Assembly: GCA_007258455.2 (NCBI GenBank)
Contig: VDFB02275638.1
Coordinates: 1 to 64,000, forward strand
DNA length: 64,000 nucleotides
Direction: 5' to 3'
From: Sequoia sempervirens
Taxonomy: Eukaryota; Streptophyta; Pinopsida; Cupressales; Cupressaceae
Shown one piece after another: positions 36,331 through 47,669 of this stretch (its first letter is position 1; every line of letters begins with the position of its first letter). The notes beneath the pieces were generated by a model, which ran no database searches, was not told the origin of the DNA, and saw nothing but the letters and a program-made list of their open reading frames with translations. The position numbers were made by a program, and so were the translations under genes.

Positions 36331-36754
36331 GACATGGAGAGGAGGGAAAATAACTAGAGAGCCCTGAGGAATATAGAGGTGAAAGACCTACAATCTAGGG
36401 GGAGAGGGGTGAGAGACATAGGGGGAGATAGGGGTGATACAAATAAAGGGGGGAGAGGGGTGGGTAATGAGACAAGAAGTGATAGACCTATATGGCTAAG
36501 GAGGGATGGATAGGTAGACAAGGAGTGATTGAGAGACCTAGAAAGGGGAGTGGTAGAGAGGAAGGGAAATAACTAGAGAGCCCTGAGAGATATAGAGGTG
36601 AGAGGCCTATAATCTAGGGAGAGAAGTGGAGAGGGAGGGAAATATCTAGAGAGCCCTGATAGATATACAAGTGAGAGACCTACAGCCTAGGGAGAGACGG
36701 GTGAGAGAGTAGGGGAGAGATGGGGGTGAGGGAGATAGGGGAGGAGAGGGGTGG

Positions 36755-36955
36755 ATAAGGGTTGAGGGTTTAAGGGTCAAGAGTTTAGGGTTTAAGGGTT
36801 GAGGTATTAAGGGTTTAAGGGTATAGGGTTGAGGGTTGAGGGTTGAGGGATTAAGGTTTAAGGCATAGTGTCCAGGGTTGAGGGTTTAGGGATAGGGTTT
36901 AGGATTTAAGGTTTAAGGGTTGAGGGTTGATGCTTTACGGATAGGGTCTAGGGTT
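36755..36955. repeat. Interstitial telomere-like block 2
   Basis: Second run of TTTAGGG/TTGAGGG/TTAAGGG variants in the same orientation as block 1, about 0.6 kb downstream. The spacing suggests the block is part of a higher-order repeat rather than an independent healing event. Confidence 0.85.
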
Positions 36956-37280
36956 AAGAGAGATACCTAGATGGAAAAGGAGGGATGGAGAGGCAGACAA
37001 GGAGTGACTAAGAGACCTAGAGAGGTGAGGGGGAGACAAAGGTGAGAAATAGAGAGGTGATGGGAGAGATAGAAAAAAATGAGAGAGTGAAGTTGGTTCA
37101 ACTAAGTGAGGGAAAGATGGGTAAGGAGGAGGGAGAGAGGTGGAGAGGTTCGGGAAATAACTAGAGATCCGTTTGAGAGATATATAAGTGAGAGACCTAT
37201 AGCCTATGGAGAGAGGGGTGAGATACATAGGGGGAAAGATAGGTGTGAGAGAGATAGAGGAGGGAGAGGGGTGAGTAATG

Positions 37281-38088
37281 AGACAATGAGTTAGGAAACC
37301 TTTAAAAAATCAACATTTTCATCATGCAAGCGTGTTTTGAAGAAGTTGAGATTAGACTTTTTGTATATTAAGACAAATTGCACTCATGTTATAACGCGAT
37401 CATGTTTTGGCTTGCTCTAAAATGGTAAAAAAGTTAGCATGCATGTGATCCAAGCCCACATGTTTTGTTATTATGCTAGTTATGTGTGTGTTTCAACAAA
37501 AAAAAAAGCTTTTTGATGTTGTTGGGAAGTGCACATGCAAATTTTTCACATTCTATCACCTTTACATGAACTTTCCACCACCTTTTTATGGTTTTTCAAC
37601 TTAGGAAGAAGGAAATAATAGATTTTTCACATCGAATTTGATATATATCAATTCAAGTCCCAATTTTTGTAGTGTTGCAATGTTAATTGTGATTGAATTG
37701 TATGAATTTAATATTATACATTGGTTATTTGTATTGTTGTTAGTAATTCTATTTGAGTTATATACAATTAAACGTTGAAAAGGAAGCAAGCTTGTGAAAA
37801 ACTCAAATTGTTGAGGAGTTTGATGCAAGAAGAAAAAAATATTACTTAATTGGGTAGTTCCTCCATTCAAATTATTTTTTAGGTATGTCAAGTCTTTACA
37901 CATTTTCTTTACATTTTCCTTAATTTTATTATGTTTCTTTATCATCCCTTATCATACATGCTTAATACAATGCTTTGATTTTGTTATTATGCATATTTCA
38001 TGTTCATCACTATTTGTTTCTCATTATAACCTTAGCCCCTCTTGGCACATTTTAAACTAAACAATTCTTTACAGTTGCCAATTACATT
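37281..38088. other. No gene seen
   Basis: AT-rich spacer. A 114-codon minus-strand frame at 37601-37945 is Asn/Lys/Ile-rich with no recognisable motif, probably chance. The start holds a fragment related to the palindrome at 34832. Confidence 0.35.
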
Positions 38089-38552
38089 TTAAACAACATC
38101 TTTTTGAGGCATTTTGGTAAACAATTGATCTACCTTGTGTATGCTTCCACATTTTCTGTACACATTTACGAGAGTAGTTATAACTATGTAATATAAAACA
38201 TCGTTTCTCAATCTCTTTTTATGGATGTGCATACCCCTTTCCAAAGCGGCCATTTTGGTATAGGCATGGGGGATGTTGGAAAATGCTTTGGAATTTGTTT
38301 TTACACCTAGAAATTGCATAATTTGCTTGAAATTTTCTAAAGCCTTTTCAACAAATCCATTTTGTGCATATCCTGCAATCATCGTAGTCCACGAGGACAT
38401 ATCTCATTGAGGCATTTTGTCAAATAGTTCATGTGCATTGTCTATACATGTCTATGCTACCACATTTTCTCTACCAAAGCATTTTATCAAACATGTTAGA
38501 CAAGGCAATGAGTTGTTTGAAAAAATGCCTCAAAGAAATGTGGTCTCATGGT
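38089..38552 (-). pseudogene. Third PPR fragment, partly inverted
   Basis: The minus-strand frame 38089-38400 shows PPR features (WTTMIAGYAQNGFVEKALEN, TTLVNVYRKCGSIHKVDQLF). It continues with damage to about 38480. At about 38490-38552 a short PPR piece lies on the opposite (plus) strand (ELFEKMPQRNVVSW). The fragment therefore has a small inversion or fold-back like the large palindrome. It abuts the truncated 3' LTR of the Gypsy element. Divergent from the palindrome copies, so a separate PPR relic. Confidence 0.8.
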
Positions 38553-38639
38553 GATGGACATAGTGTATTAACTAATATTTATGTTAGGGTTAAGCATGCC
38601 ACAAGTGCTTATCCTTAGGAATATATCATATTAATATCA

Positions 38640-39907
38640 TAATGTTCTTGTCCCATTCAAAAACGCATTTCCCTCAATGCTTGGAAACTCTAAAATATTT
38701 TGTATCACTTGTTCATCATTCCATGTTGCATCTTCAACTTAAAAATTCTTCCACTTGATTAGGAATTTTTGAGGTGGCTCTATTTTCCAATCTAATTTTG
38801 AAAAATCCATGAATTTTTTGTATATTTTGCATGAATACTTTTTCCATAATATTAGTGGAAAATAGATGGAAGGGTCCACAAAAATATTCATTCTTAATTA
38901 GTTTATCCACAACAAGTTAGATTACATCAATATTATTTATCTTTGGCAGCCCCGATATTTTGTTCTAGTGTTGTATTGGAATGCCTAAAATTTGAAAGAG
39001 GCCTAGAGTCTTTATTATTTCGCTTTTATTTTGTTGGCATATCAAACGTTCTACCACAAAATTTTGGATATTCACTTTAATACCTTCCAAAAAAAAAATA
39101 TTTATAGGATGATATGTATGAACAAATATTCTATAATATCTTCTGACACCAAATGTCTTGAGTATTCTACTTGTTTCACCCTAAAGACACATTTGGATTG
39201 TTTTACATAGATCTTATTTTCTTCCAATTCATTAACAATAGGGATATGAAACTTATCTTTATGAGTGATTTTGTTTAGTTTATTGTAATGTGAGCACATT
39301 CTTCGTGGATCATCCCTTTTGTTAAGAATAAGCATAAGGGATAAATAAGAATTTTTTTTGGGATGAAAAATGCTTCTTGGTATGAATTCAATGTCTCCAA
39401 TTAGAGGTACGCCCTTGGATTCTTAAAATACTTGTTAATGGTGTTCAATAATCACTTGAATTTTTGGTTTATTTTGAGGTGTCACATATTTTGCTTCTAT
39501 AAAATGTAATTGTGCCCCTATATCTTGAGTAATTTCTCCATCCTATGGTAGTTAATGATCTCACTTGGTGGTGATTTTATTCCCAGAATTTCATATTATT
39601 TCCCATGTATCCTAAAATTCATGGATAAGTCTTGAAAATTGAAAGATATTGTGCCTAATTGTTTAAGCCATTCCACATCTGAAACTGCATCCACTCCCCT
39701 AATAGGGATATCAAACATTTTTAAATCTAGTTGATAATTTCTCATTGAGAGTTTTATATGATGGAATTTACCACCACATGGTAGTTGTTTCCCATCAACT
39801 ATCATGACTTGAAAATTAGAGACAGGATAAACAAAACAATTGAGTTCATTACCTAATCTTCTATCGATAAAGTTGTGTGTACTACCAGTATCCACTAACA
39901 CTTTCAT
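38640..39907 (-). pseudogene. Gypsy pol remnant: protease, deleted RT, chromodomain-like end
   Basis: The aspartic protease frame at 39596-39907 begins with the DTGS active-site motif (VLVDTGSTHNFID). A broken linker follows at 39340-39595. RT at 39102-39335 keeps RRMCSHYNKLNKIT and then jumps to YVKQSKCVFRVKQVEYSRHL, so the catalytic YxDD block is missing through a deletion. No RNase H or integrase is recognisable. At 38640-38800 there is a chromodomain-like end (FLIKWKNF, stop, VEDATWNDEQVI). Stops and the deletion make it inactive. Confidence 0.82.
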
Positions 39908-40001
39908 TCTTTTCTTTTTTTAATAATACAATGACATTGAATGTTTGTTGTGCATTTGTTTCATTGAATGTATGTAGGGAGATAATAGTGTTTTATTTTT
40001 C

Positions 40002-41071
40002 CTAGGAATCCTCATTCTTAAGTTTTATGTTTGATTCTTTTGTAGGTACTTCTCCCTCTTCTTCAACCTCAATGTTTTTCTCACTACTAGAACACTTATG
40101 ACTCCTTGACCATTTACTATAATGATTCCAATATGGGTCTTTTTCTCTTTTCTCAATCTCTTGTTGAGGAGAGAGCTTACTAATTTCTCTTAGGTTAAAG
40201 AATTTTTCCATGTTTTTGCTAGTAGCATTAGTCACATTTTTATCAATTACTCTTATGATTTCACCTTTGGTGGTGTTTTGTTCATCAATATGCAATGCTT
40301 GTTGCATGGCTTTTGTAATTTTACAAGGTTCTAGCTAACGAACATTGTGTTGAATTTGGTCCTTAAGTCCATTGTTGTACAATTGTAGCCTTTGGTAAGG
40401 TTTCACCTCATGAGCTCTAAGTGTCAATCTCAAATGCTTATCATTATTTCAAATAAAGACCTTAATTGTTTTAATTTTTTTAGTTGGGTAAAATATTTTT
40501 CAATGCATGGTTTCTCATAGAAGGTTGTTAATTCTTCACTAAATTCTTTCCAATTGAACAATTGTCCTTGTTTATCACTCATCTTCCATTGGTACCATTG
40601 GTGAGGTTCTAATTCTAAATATAGTAAAACTATGTCAACCATGGCATTATTTGGTAAATCGTGAAGTTTAAATTGTTGTTTTACGATGCTTATCCATGAA
40701 ATTACATTTCTACCATCAAATATATAAATATTTATTCTTGGTAGGTATAATTGGTGACCTCGAAAAGGTTTTCCTATCCCTTGATTTGGTTAATTAGGGT
40801 TGTACCCACCTTGGTGGTTTTGTTGGGATTTTAATTCTGATAAAAAAATCCTTGTAAACCTATCTATACCCTCATTTAAGCATTTTACAAATGGGTCAAA
40901 CAATTTTCTTTAATGAAATGTATTGTTGTTTCATATCCTTGTGGGATTCTTTCCTCAATTTTAGGTGGTAGAAAATAAAATGGGTCCTTAGATTTTGTAT
41001 GTGTAGAAAGGTCCTTTAATCCTAAATATGACATGGTATTATTTTTTTTTAAGATAATATTAAGGTAGGAA
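40002..41071 (-). pseudogene. Gypsy gag remnant
   Basis: Minus-strand frames at 40885-41094, 40430-40642 and 40002-40307 give pieces of a retrotransposon gag. The clearest is 40430-40642 (QWYQWKMSDKQGQLFNWKEF), the typical plant Gypsy capsid W-x-E-F region. Frames are broken by stops and shifts. The last piece is charged and leads toward the protease. No CCHC knuckle was recognised. The upstream end is cut by the Copia insertion. Confidence 0.7.
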
Positions 41072-41076
41072 AGTAT

Positions 41077-41723
41077 TGTTGATGATAGTTGCAACTTTAG
41101 GCGAATCCTTCCAGCCCAGATCGCATGGAGATAATAATTAAATGGTAGACATTGTCTATTTAATTATTATACACGATTTTGTGAAGTGGCCAACCTCTTA
41201 TATCTTGCCGCAATTATCTATGAAGAGACTTCATTCATGGCCAACTTCTAAATTAGTAAATGTTATATTATTTGTCTTGGCCGACTTGATAATTGAATTA
41301 TTTAATTTGTAATTTATTCTCCTTGTGGCTGACCTTGTTCTTGAAGAGGTACGACCTCTCACAAAGCAATGTATAAATACAAGATCAATTCTTCTCATTT
41401 CTACATCAAGCAAGTTCGATATTCATTCCTTCAAAGTGTGAATTTCCTTCAAGAGCAAGTCGAAGTTATCCAAGAGCAGATTTTGATATATAAGAGTGCA
41501 GATTGTAATCTGTATCTTTGCATCTAGAGTTGATGCTATTACTTGCCCTTGAGTTCAGCCTTATTGTACAAGAGATTGTTGTTTCTTGAATAATATATAA
41601 GAGAGATTTTGTTGTTGGGTTTTTTCTCCCTCAAGAGGAGGGTTTTCCCAGGGTATCTGTTGTGTTTTGTGTCTGATTTTTTAATTAATTTATGTGCACA
41701 TATTCTGATCACTAAATTTAACA
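41077..41723 (+). repeat. Copia 5' LTR
   Basis: 647 bp, TGTTGATG...TTTAACA. A TATA-like GTATAAATAC at 41371-41380 is a likely core promoter, preceded by a small inverted motif (gaggtacgacctc). Same length as the 3' copy. Confidence 0.95.
41372..41379 (+). promoter_or_regulatory. TATA box of the Copia 5' LTR
   Basis: TATAAATA in the LTR, at a position suited to a U3/R boundary; conserved at the equivalent place in the 3' LTR (about 46550). Function inferred from position only. Confidence 0.55.
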
Positions 41724-41818
41724 TGGTATCAGATCGGATTTGAGAGGATCGTGATTAGATTTTTTTCTAAACACCGATACTCTATTCTCTTCTTTGTTCA
41801 TTTTTCTCATTAGTCAAG

Positions 41819-44800
41819 ATGGTGAACGGTTTGAAGATTAAGGATAGACTCGAGGGAGCATTAAACTTCACATCATGGAGATTTAGGATTATGCTTACCT
41901 TGCGTGAAAATGACTTGGGTGAGTTTGTGGAGTCTAGTGTTCCTGAACCTGGGGAGGAAGAAGAGAAGTTGCAATGGGTGAAGAAAGATATCAAGGCAAT
42001 GAAAATATTGGTTGATTTCGTCAAGGTCCATATTGTTCCTATTGTCTCTAAATTGAAGACGGCAAGAGAAATGTTCAAGACAGTGGAAGAAATGTACGAA
42101 ATCAACAATACCAGTCGGGCATTTGCACTGAAGCAACAACTGCACCATGTGAAGATGTCAAAGGGAGAATCTGTGATTGCATACTTCATGAGGATTTCAA
42201 ATTTGAGAGATCAGCTCTCAACAATTGGGCATATGGTTGATGACAAAGACTTGACTATGCTTGCTCTCAATGGTTTACCTTTGTCTTGGGAATCCTACAT
42301 TCAAGGAATCAGTGCAAGATCAAAACTACCTAAGTTTGACTGCCTAAGATCAAATTGCATTCAAGAAGAATCAAGGTTGTTGGCAAGAGGCATTGGTCAA
42401 AGTTCAAAGAATGAAGACATTCATGTTCTCGCCTCCCATGCTTCAAAGAAGAAAGGAAAAGATGGAAGGAAAGGATTCTTCAAGAGGAATCGAGATAAGG
42501 GAAATGATGATGCACCTCCCTCCAAGAAGAAGAGAGACATGTCCAAGATTCAATGCTTTAGGTGTGATAAGTTTGGGCATTTTGCTAAGCATTGCCCAAC
42601 TAGACCTAAGCAACAAGCCACAATTGTAGATGTTGATGATGCCTCTCCGCAGAAGGATTCATGTGAATACTTGTTCTATTCAACTCTATCAAGCAATATA
42701 CCTACAGACACCAGCACTTGGCTGATCGACAGTGGTGCTTCTCGACACATCACTGGATTTAAGAAGCACTTATCAAGTTTGATGGAGAAAGAATTTTTTG
42801 AACAAGTCATCATCAGAGATGATGCTGGCTATTCCATGAAAGGGATTGGAACCTCTACTCTACATTTGTATTATGGCATCACACTTCAATTGAGAGATGT
42901 TATGTATGTTCTAGGAATCAAGCGCAATCTTATTTCTATTTCAGCCCTAGAAGATGAAGGATATCAAGTTGCCCTCTCCAAAGGAAAAGTTCTTGTGTGG
43001 ATGGAAAATTCCAGTTTCAAGGAAGCTCAAGTAATTGGTGTTAGACATGAAAGCCTCTATAAGCTATGTATGTGTCCTCTTCAAGCATTAGTTCATGATT
43101 CTTCAAGTCTATGTGATCTATTGCATCGAAGATTGGCGCACCTCCGCTTCCGAGCCTTACCTATCATGGAGAAGATGGTCACGGGACTTCCCAAGTTCAA
43201 TCGGGAGAATGAAGGAACTTGCAAGGGATGTGCTATGGGTAAGAATTCAAAATCCCCTTTCCATAGTAGAGAAAATAGATCTAAGTGCATTTTAGACCTT
43301 ATTCATTCTAATTTGTGTGGACCTATGTTTGTTTCGTCTTCGAGTGGATTCTTGTATTATGTTTTGTTTATTGATGACCACTCTAGGAAGACTTGGATTT
43401 ATTTTTTGAAATCTAAAGAATTTTAGGAAGTGTTAGGAAGGTTTAAAGAGTTCAAAGCTTTGGTAGAGAATCTTTCTAGTAAAAGAATTAAGGTCCTCAG
43501 ATCTGACAATGGAGGAGAATACACCTCTAGTTGCTTTCGAGATTTTGTATTGATGCAGGGATTAAGAGGGAGTTATGTGTCCCCTATAATCCTCAACAGA
43601 ATGGTGTTGCAGAAAGAAGAACAGGACGATCGTGGAAGCAGCGAAGGCCATGAGCCATGACCAAGATTTGCAAACTTTCTTATGGGCAGAAGCTTCTAGG
43701 ACAGTTGTGTATGTTCAGAACAGAAGTCCTCACAAGGTCTTGGAGAATATGACTCCTAAAGAAGCCTTCACAGGGAAGAAGCCTGAAGTCAATCATTTGA
43801 GGATCTTTGGATGTCCTATCTATGTTCATGTTCCAAAGGAAAAGAGAACAAATTGGAGCCTTCTGGCAAGAAGGGAATTTTTGTGGGCTATAGCAAGACA
43901 TCAAAAGCCTACAGGATATACATTCCTGGACAAAAGTTGATCGAGATCAGTAGGGATGTCACATTCGAGGAAGATGTTGCATTCAGGAGATCCAAGGGCA
44001 TTCATATGGAGATCGATAATGAAGAGTCTTCTCAGGATATGGAAGTTGACCATACTCCTGAGATTCAAAGGGACACTTCCAAACCAAAGGAAGATGTTGA
44101 TCCAGTTGAGCCCTTGGAACCTACTGATGGGCCTACCGATATTGTGCTTAGAAGAAAGAGACCTCTTTGGGCTAGACAAACTATGCAAGAGGCTAAGAGA
44201 TTTTTAGCTCCCAGCATAAGTTCTCCAGTTATGTTGCCTTGATGAGTCAGATTATTGAATCTAAGCCTTCTAGTGTGGAGGAAGCTTCCAGTCAACAAGT
44301 TTGGAAAGATGCTATGACAGAGGAGTACCAATCAATTCTCAAGAATGATGTTTGGGACATTGTTCCTAGGCCCAAAGGAAAATCTATGGTATCTTTGAAA
44401 TGGCTCTTCAAGATTAAGCATGCAGCTGATGGGAGCATAGAGAAGTACAAGGAAAGATTTGTGGCTCATGGTTTTTCACATAAAGAGGGAGTTGATTATG
44501 AAGAAACATTTGATCATGTTGCTCACTACACTTCTGTCAGAACCATCATTGCCATTGTTGCATCTAGAGGATGGAAGATTCATCAAATGGATGTGAAGAC
44601 AGCTTTTCTAAATGGTGTGATAGAGGAAGAAGTTTACATCGAGCAACCTGATGGGTTCAAGGTACATGGAAAGGAGTCTCATGTTTGCAAGTTGAAGAAG
44701 GCCTTGTATGGTCTTAAGCAGGCTCCTCATGCATGGTACGAAAGGATTGATCATTACCTATCAAGTTTGGGCTTCTTGAAGAATGGTGTTGACTCTAATC

Positions 44801-45786
44801 TATACTTTAAGGTAATTGATGGTGATACATTGATTTTGGTTTTATATGTTGATGATTTGATCCTTACTGAAGAAGATCACCTGATTCTCAAGTGTAAGAA
44901 GGAGTTGGCTTCTGAATTTGAGATGAAGGACCTTGGGCTCATGCATTACTTCCTTGGCTTAGAAGTCTAGCAGAAACTAGATGAGATGATTCTGAGTCAA
45001 GGGAAGTACACCATTGATGTACTTAAGAGGTTTGGTATGATGGATTCAAATCCATGTCTACACCCATGGAGACCAACCTACATAAATTGAAGGAGGCTGC
45101 AACTAGTTCAGACTTGATGGATCCTACATTGTATAGACAACTGATTGGGTCCTTGATGTATCTAGTTAACACTAGACCTGATATCTGTTATGCTGTGAGC
45201 GCACTAAGTCAGTTCATGTGTGAACTGAGATAGATACATCTTGTTGCAGCTAAACATATCCTGAGATACTTATGTGGCACAGTTGGATATATGGGTTGAG
45301 ATATACTTCAGATGCTGACTTGGAGTTACATGGTTATACTGATTTGATTGGGCATGATGTGTTTCAGATCGGAAGAGTACCTTTGGTTGTTGCTTCAGTT
45401 TGGGTTCTGCTATGATATCCTGGTGCAGCAGGAAGCAGTCATCTGTGGCATTGAGTATAGCAGAGGCAGAATACATTGCAGCTTATATGGCAGCTCGGGA
45501 AGCAGTGTGGCTTCGTAAGCTCTTTGCAGGATTGTTTGGACAATCAATGGAGCCTACTATCATTCATTGTGATAACCAGAGTTGTGTGAAGCTTTCTGTC
45601 AATCTTGTGTTTCATGACAGAACCAAGCATGTTGAGATTAAATACCACTATATCAGAGATATGGTATTGAGGAAGGCTATACAATTGAAGTATATCAGCA
45701 CTGATGAGCAGGCGGAAAATATTCTCACTAAGCCTCTCTCTAGAATAAATTTTGTGTACTTTCGAGATAAGCTTGGTATGGTTTAG
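41819..45786 (+). pseudogene. Copia gag-pol polyprotein, interrupted
   Basis: The first block, 41819-43426 (535 codons), holds a UBN2-type gag, a CCHC zinc knuckle (CFRCDKFGHFAKHC, residues 246-259), protease DSGA (D304), the pre-integrase zinc region (LLHRRLAHL ... CKGC) and the start of integrase. The first integrase catalytic Asp is Asn (LIHSNLCGPM, residue 498). An in-frame TAG stops it at 43424. Integrase continues with DNGGEYTS at about 43505. A one-base loss near 43610 and shifts near 43850 and 44217 follow. RT at 44239-44970 has intact YVDD (44845-44856) and stops at TAG 44968, where Trp is usual. RNase H is at 45400-45786 (AEAEYIA, CDNQS, KHVEIKYHYIRD), after further breaks around 45030-45390. 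Not translatable as one protein. Confidence 0.93.
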
Positions 45787-46254
45787 AATCCAGCCTTAAC
45801 TAAGAGAGAAACTCAGTATCAATGATAGCCTATAATGAGTTCTTCGTAGTGAGAGAAGTTCGAGGTGAAATCCCGTGTTAATGCATTTTCCTCTGAGACG
45901 GAGGAATTTGAGGTGCAAGCCCTTGTTAATGCATTTCTCTTTGAGATTTGAGGTGAAAGCCCTTGTTTCCACCCTCTGAGCAGAGTCATGGTGGGTGTCA
46001 TGTGTGTGACTCCATGACACATCTTGTACTTGTGAATGTCATGTTGAGGTGACAACATCACGTAAGTGATGAACACATGTACACACCATAGTATGGTTGT
46101 AGCCATTATGATTGATATCATGTTGAGGTGATATCTAATATCACAATGAGGTGATATTCTTCTTTTCACATTTGGTTGTAGCCAATGTGGTAGACATCAC
46201 GTTGAGGTGATATGTCTTGTGTTGTTGGAATTACTCTCCCTAGCTGAGAGGGAA

Positions 46255-46901
46255 TGTTGATGATAGTTGCAGCTTCAGGCGAATCCTTCCAGCCCAAATT
46301 GCATGGAGATAATAATTAAATGCTAGACATTGTCTATTTAATTATTATACACAATTTTGTGAAGTGGCCAACCTCTTATATCTTGGTGCAATTATCTATG
46401 AAGAGACTTCATTCATGGCAGACTTCTAAATTAGTAAATGTTATTTTATTTGTCTTGGCCAACTTGATAATTGAATTATTTAATTTGTAATTTATTCTCC
46501 TTGTGGTCGACCTTGTTCTTGAAGAGGTACGACCTCTCACAAAGCAATGTATAAATACAAGTTCAATTCTTCTCATTTGTACATCAAGCAAGTTCGATAT
46601 TCATTCCTTCAAAGTGTGAATTTCCTTCAAGAGCAGGTTGAAGTTATCCAAGAGCAGATTTCGATATATAAGAGTGCAGATTGTAATATGTATCTTTGCA
46701 TCTAGAGTTGATGCTATTACTTGGCCTTGAGTTTGGCCTTATTGTACAAGAGAGTGTTGTTTCTTGAATAATATATAAGAGAGATTTTGTTGTTGGGTTT
46801 TTTCTCCCTCAAGAGGAGGGTTTTCCCAGGGTATCTACTGTGTTTTGTGTCTGATTATTTAATCAATTTATGTGCACATATTTTGATCACTAAATTTAAC
46901 A
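46255..46901 (+). repeat. Copia 3' LTR
   Basis: 647 bp, aligning end to end with the 5' LTR without any length change; about 29 substitutions by hand count. Followed directly by the AGTAT duplication. Confidence 0.95.
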
Positions 46902-47383
46902 AGTATTTGGTGTGAAAGAGAATATAATGTTTCAATTTGGACCAAACTTAGATCACTAGATTAAGGGAATATATTTTGTCTAAAAACAAATTTCAAAGAA
47001 CTAACCCTACCAAATTTTTCATAATATCCAAAAATTGTAGCCTATAGAGCAATTTAATGAAAATTTTAGCTAAACTTTGACCACTAAATTAAAGGATTTA
47101 TTTTATTTCCAATATTAAATTACAAAGAGCTAACCCTACCTAATTTTTTATAAGCTTTTAAAAAAAAAATCCTAAAATTTCAGCCTATAGAGCAAATTAA
47201 TGAAAAAAAGTAAAATCTTAATAAAGTTTAGAAAACTTACCTTCAAAGTTTGAATTTTTTTTCGAACTTCCCTATTACATACCTTAAAACCCAAAAAAAT
47301 CAGATCCAAATTTATATTGTTTTGGAAGTTATAGTGAAAACAAACAAAAAAATTGGCCCAAATTGTAGCTCTAATACCGCACT

Positions 47384-47662
47384 TGTTAAGATATTTTTTG
47401 GAAATATTTGTAAAAATCAAAAATATAACAGACCACTTTGAGGGGGTGACCTCCAATAATCAGATAATAACATATGAATTCAATATTGTATGATATGATG
47501 ATATGGGAGAGAGTTCTCTTCCTTATTTATGGGCTAAACTATGCAGGGATATACACCTTCATCCTATTTAAGGGGTAATAGTGTATTAACTAATATTTAT
47601 GTTAGGGTTAAGCATGCCACAAGTGTGTATCCTTAGGAATATATCATATTAAGATTGTAACA
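47384..47662 (-). repeat. Gypsy 5' LTR
   Basis: 279 bp on the minus strand, from TGTTACA (47662) to CTTAACA (47384). The initiator-Met-like primer site follows at about 47370-47381. The first ~75 bp recur at 38566-38640 as the truncated 3' LTR. Confidence 0.8.
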
Positions 47663-47669
47663 GTCATTC

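Larger units (their letters stand above)
35166..37280. repeat. Purine-rich higher-order repeat tract
   Basis: About 2.1 kb of GA-rich DNA. In the first half units contain 'cttatctaggtagggtg' and 'gagagacctgagagag'. In the second half a longer unit ('ggaaataactagagagccct' ... 'gagacctacaatctaggg') recurs at about 36345, 36557, 36640 and 37140, alternating with another ('ggagggatggagaggcagac') at about 36490 and 36975 and with two telomere-like blocks. No gene. Confidence 0.9.
41077..46901 (+). mobile_element. Ty1/Copia LTR retrotransposon, structurally complete, mutated
   Basis: 5,825 bp with two 647-bp LTRs (41077-41723 and 46255-46901), both TG...CA. The 5-bp target duplication AGTAT is at 41072-41076 and 46902-46906. 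The primer site begins right after the LTR at 41724 (TGGTATCAGA, initiator tRNA-Met type), and a purine tract (gagaggga) ends just before 46255. Order gag-protease-integrase-RT-RNase H is the Copia order. My hand alignment finds about 29 LTR differences (roughly 4-5%). It lies inside and antiparallel to the Gypsy element. The region 45787-46254 holds short non-coding repeats of 'catgttgaggtgat' type. Confidence 0.96.
38566..47662 (-). mobile_element. Ty3/Gypsy LTR retrotransposon, chromovirus-like, broken
   Basis: Minus-strand element. The 5' LTR is at 47384-47662. An untranslated leader runs from 47383 to 46907. After the nested Copia insertion (41072-46906) come gag (about 41070-40000), protease, reverse transcriptase remnants and a chromodomain-like C terminus, ending at a truncated 3' LTR of about 75 bp (38566-38640). 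That piece matches the first part of the 5' LTR (tatattcctaaggat, gtggcatgcttaaccctaac) and then switches abruptly to PPR-like sequence. The primer site reads CGGTATTAGAG, close to the initiator-Met type TGGTATCAGAG. Net length without the Copia is about 3.3 kb, shorter than an intact element, so it is internally deleted. Confidence 0.85.

Noticed and set aside
35166..37280. Chromosome end (true telomere)
   Set aside because: TTTAGGG-like repeats are degenerate, interrupted and followed by 27 kb of other sequence, so they are interstitial.
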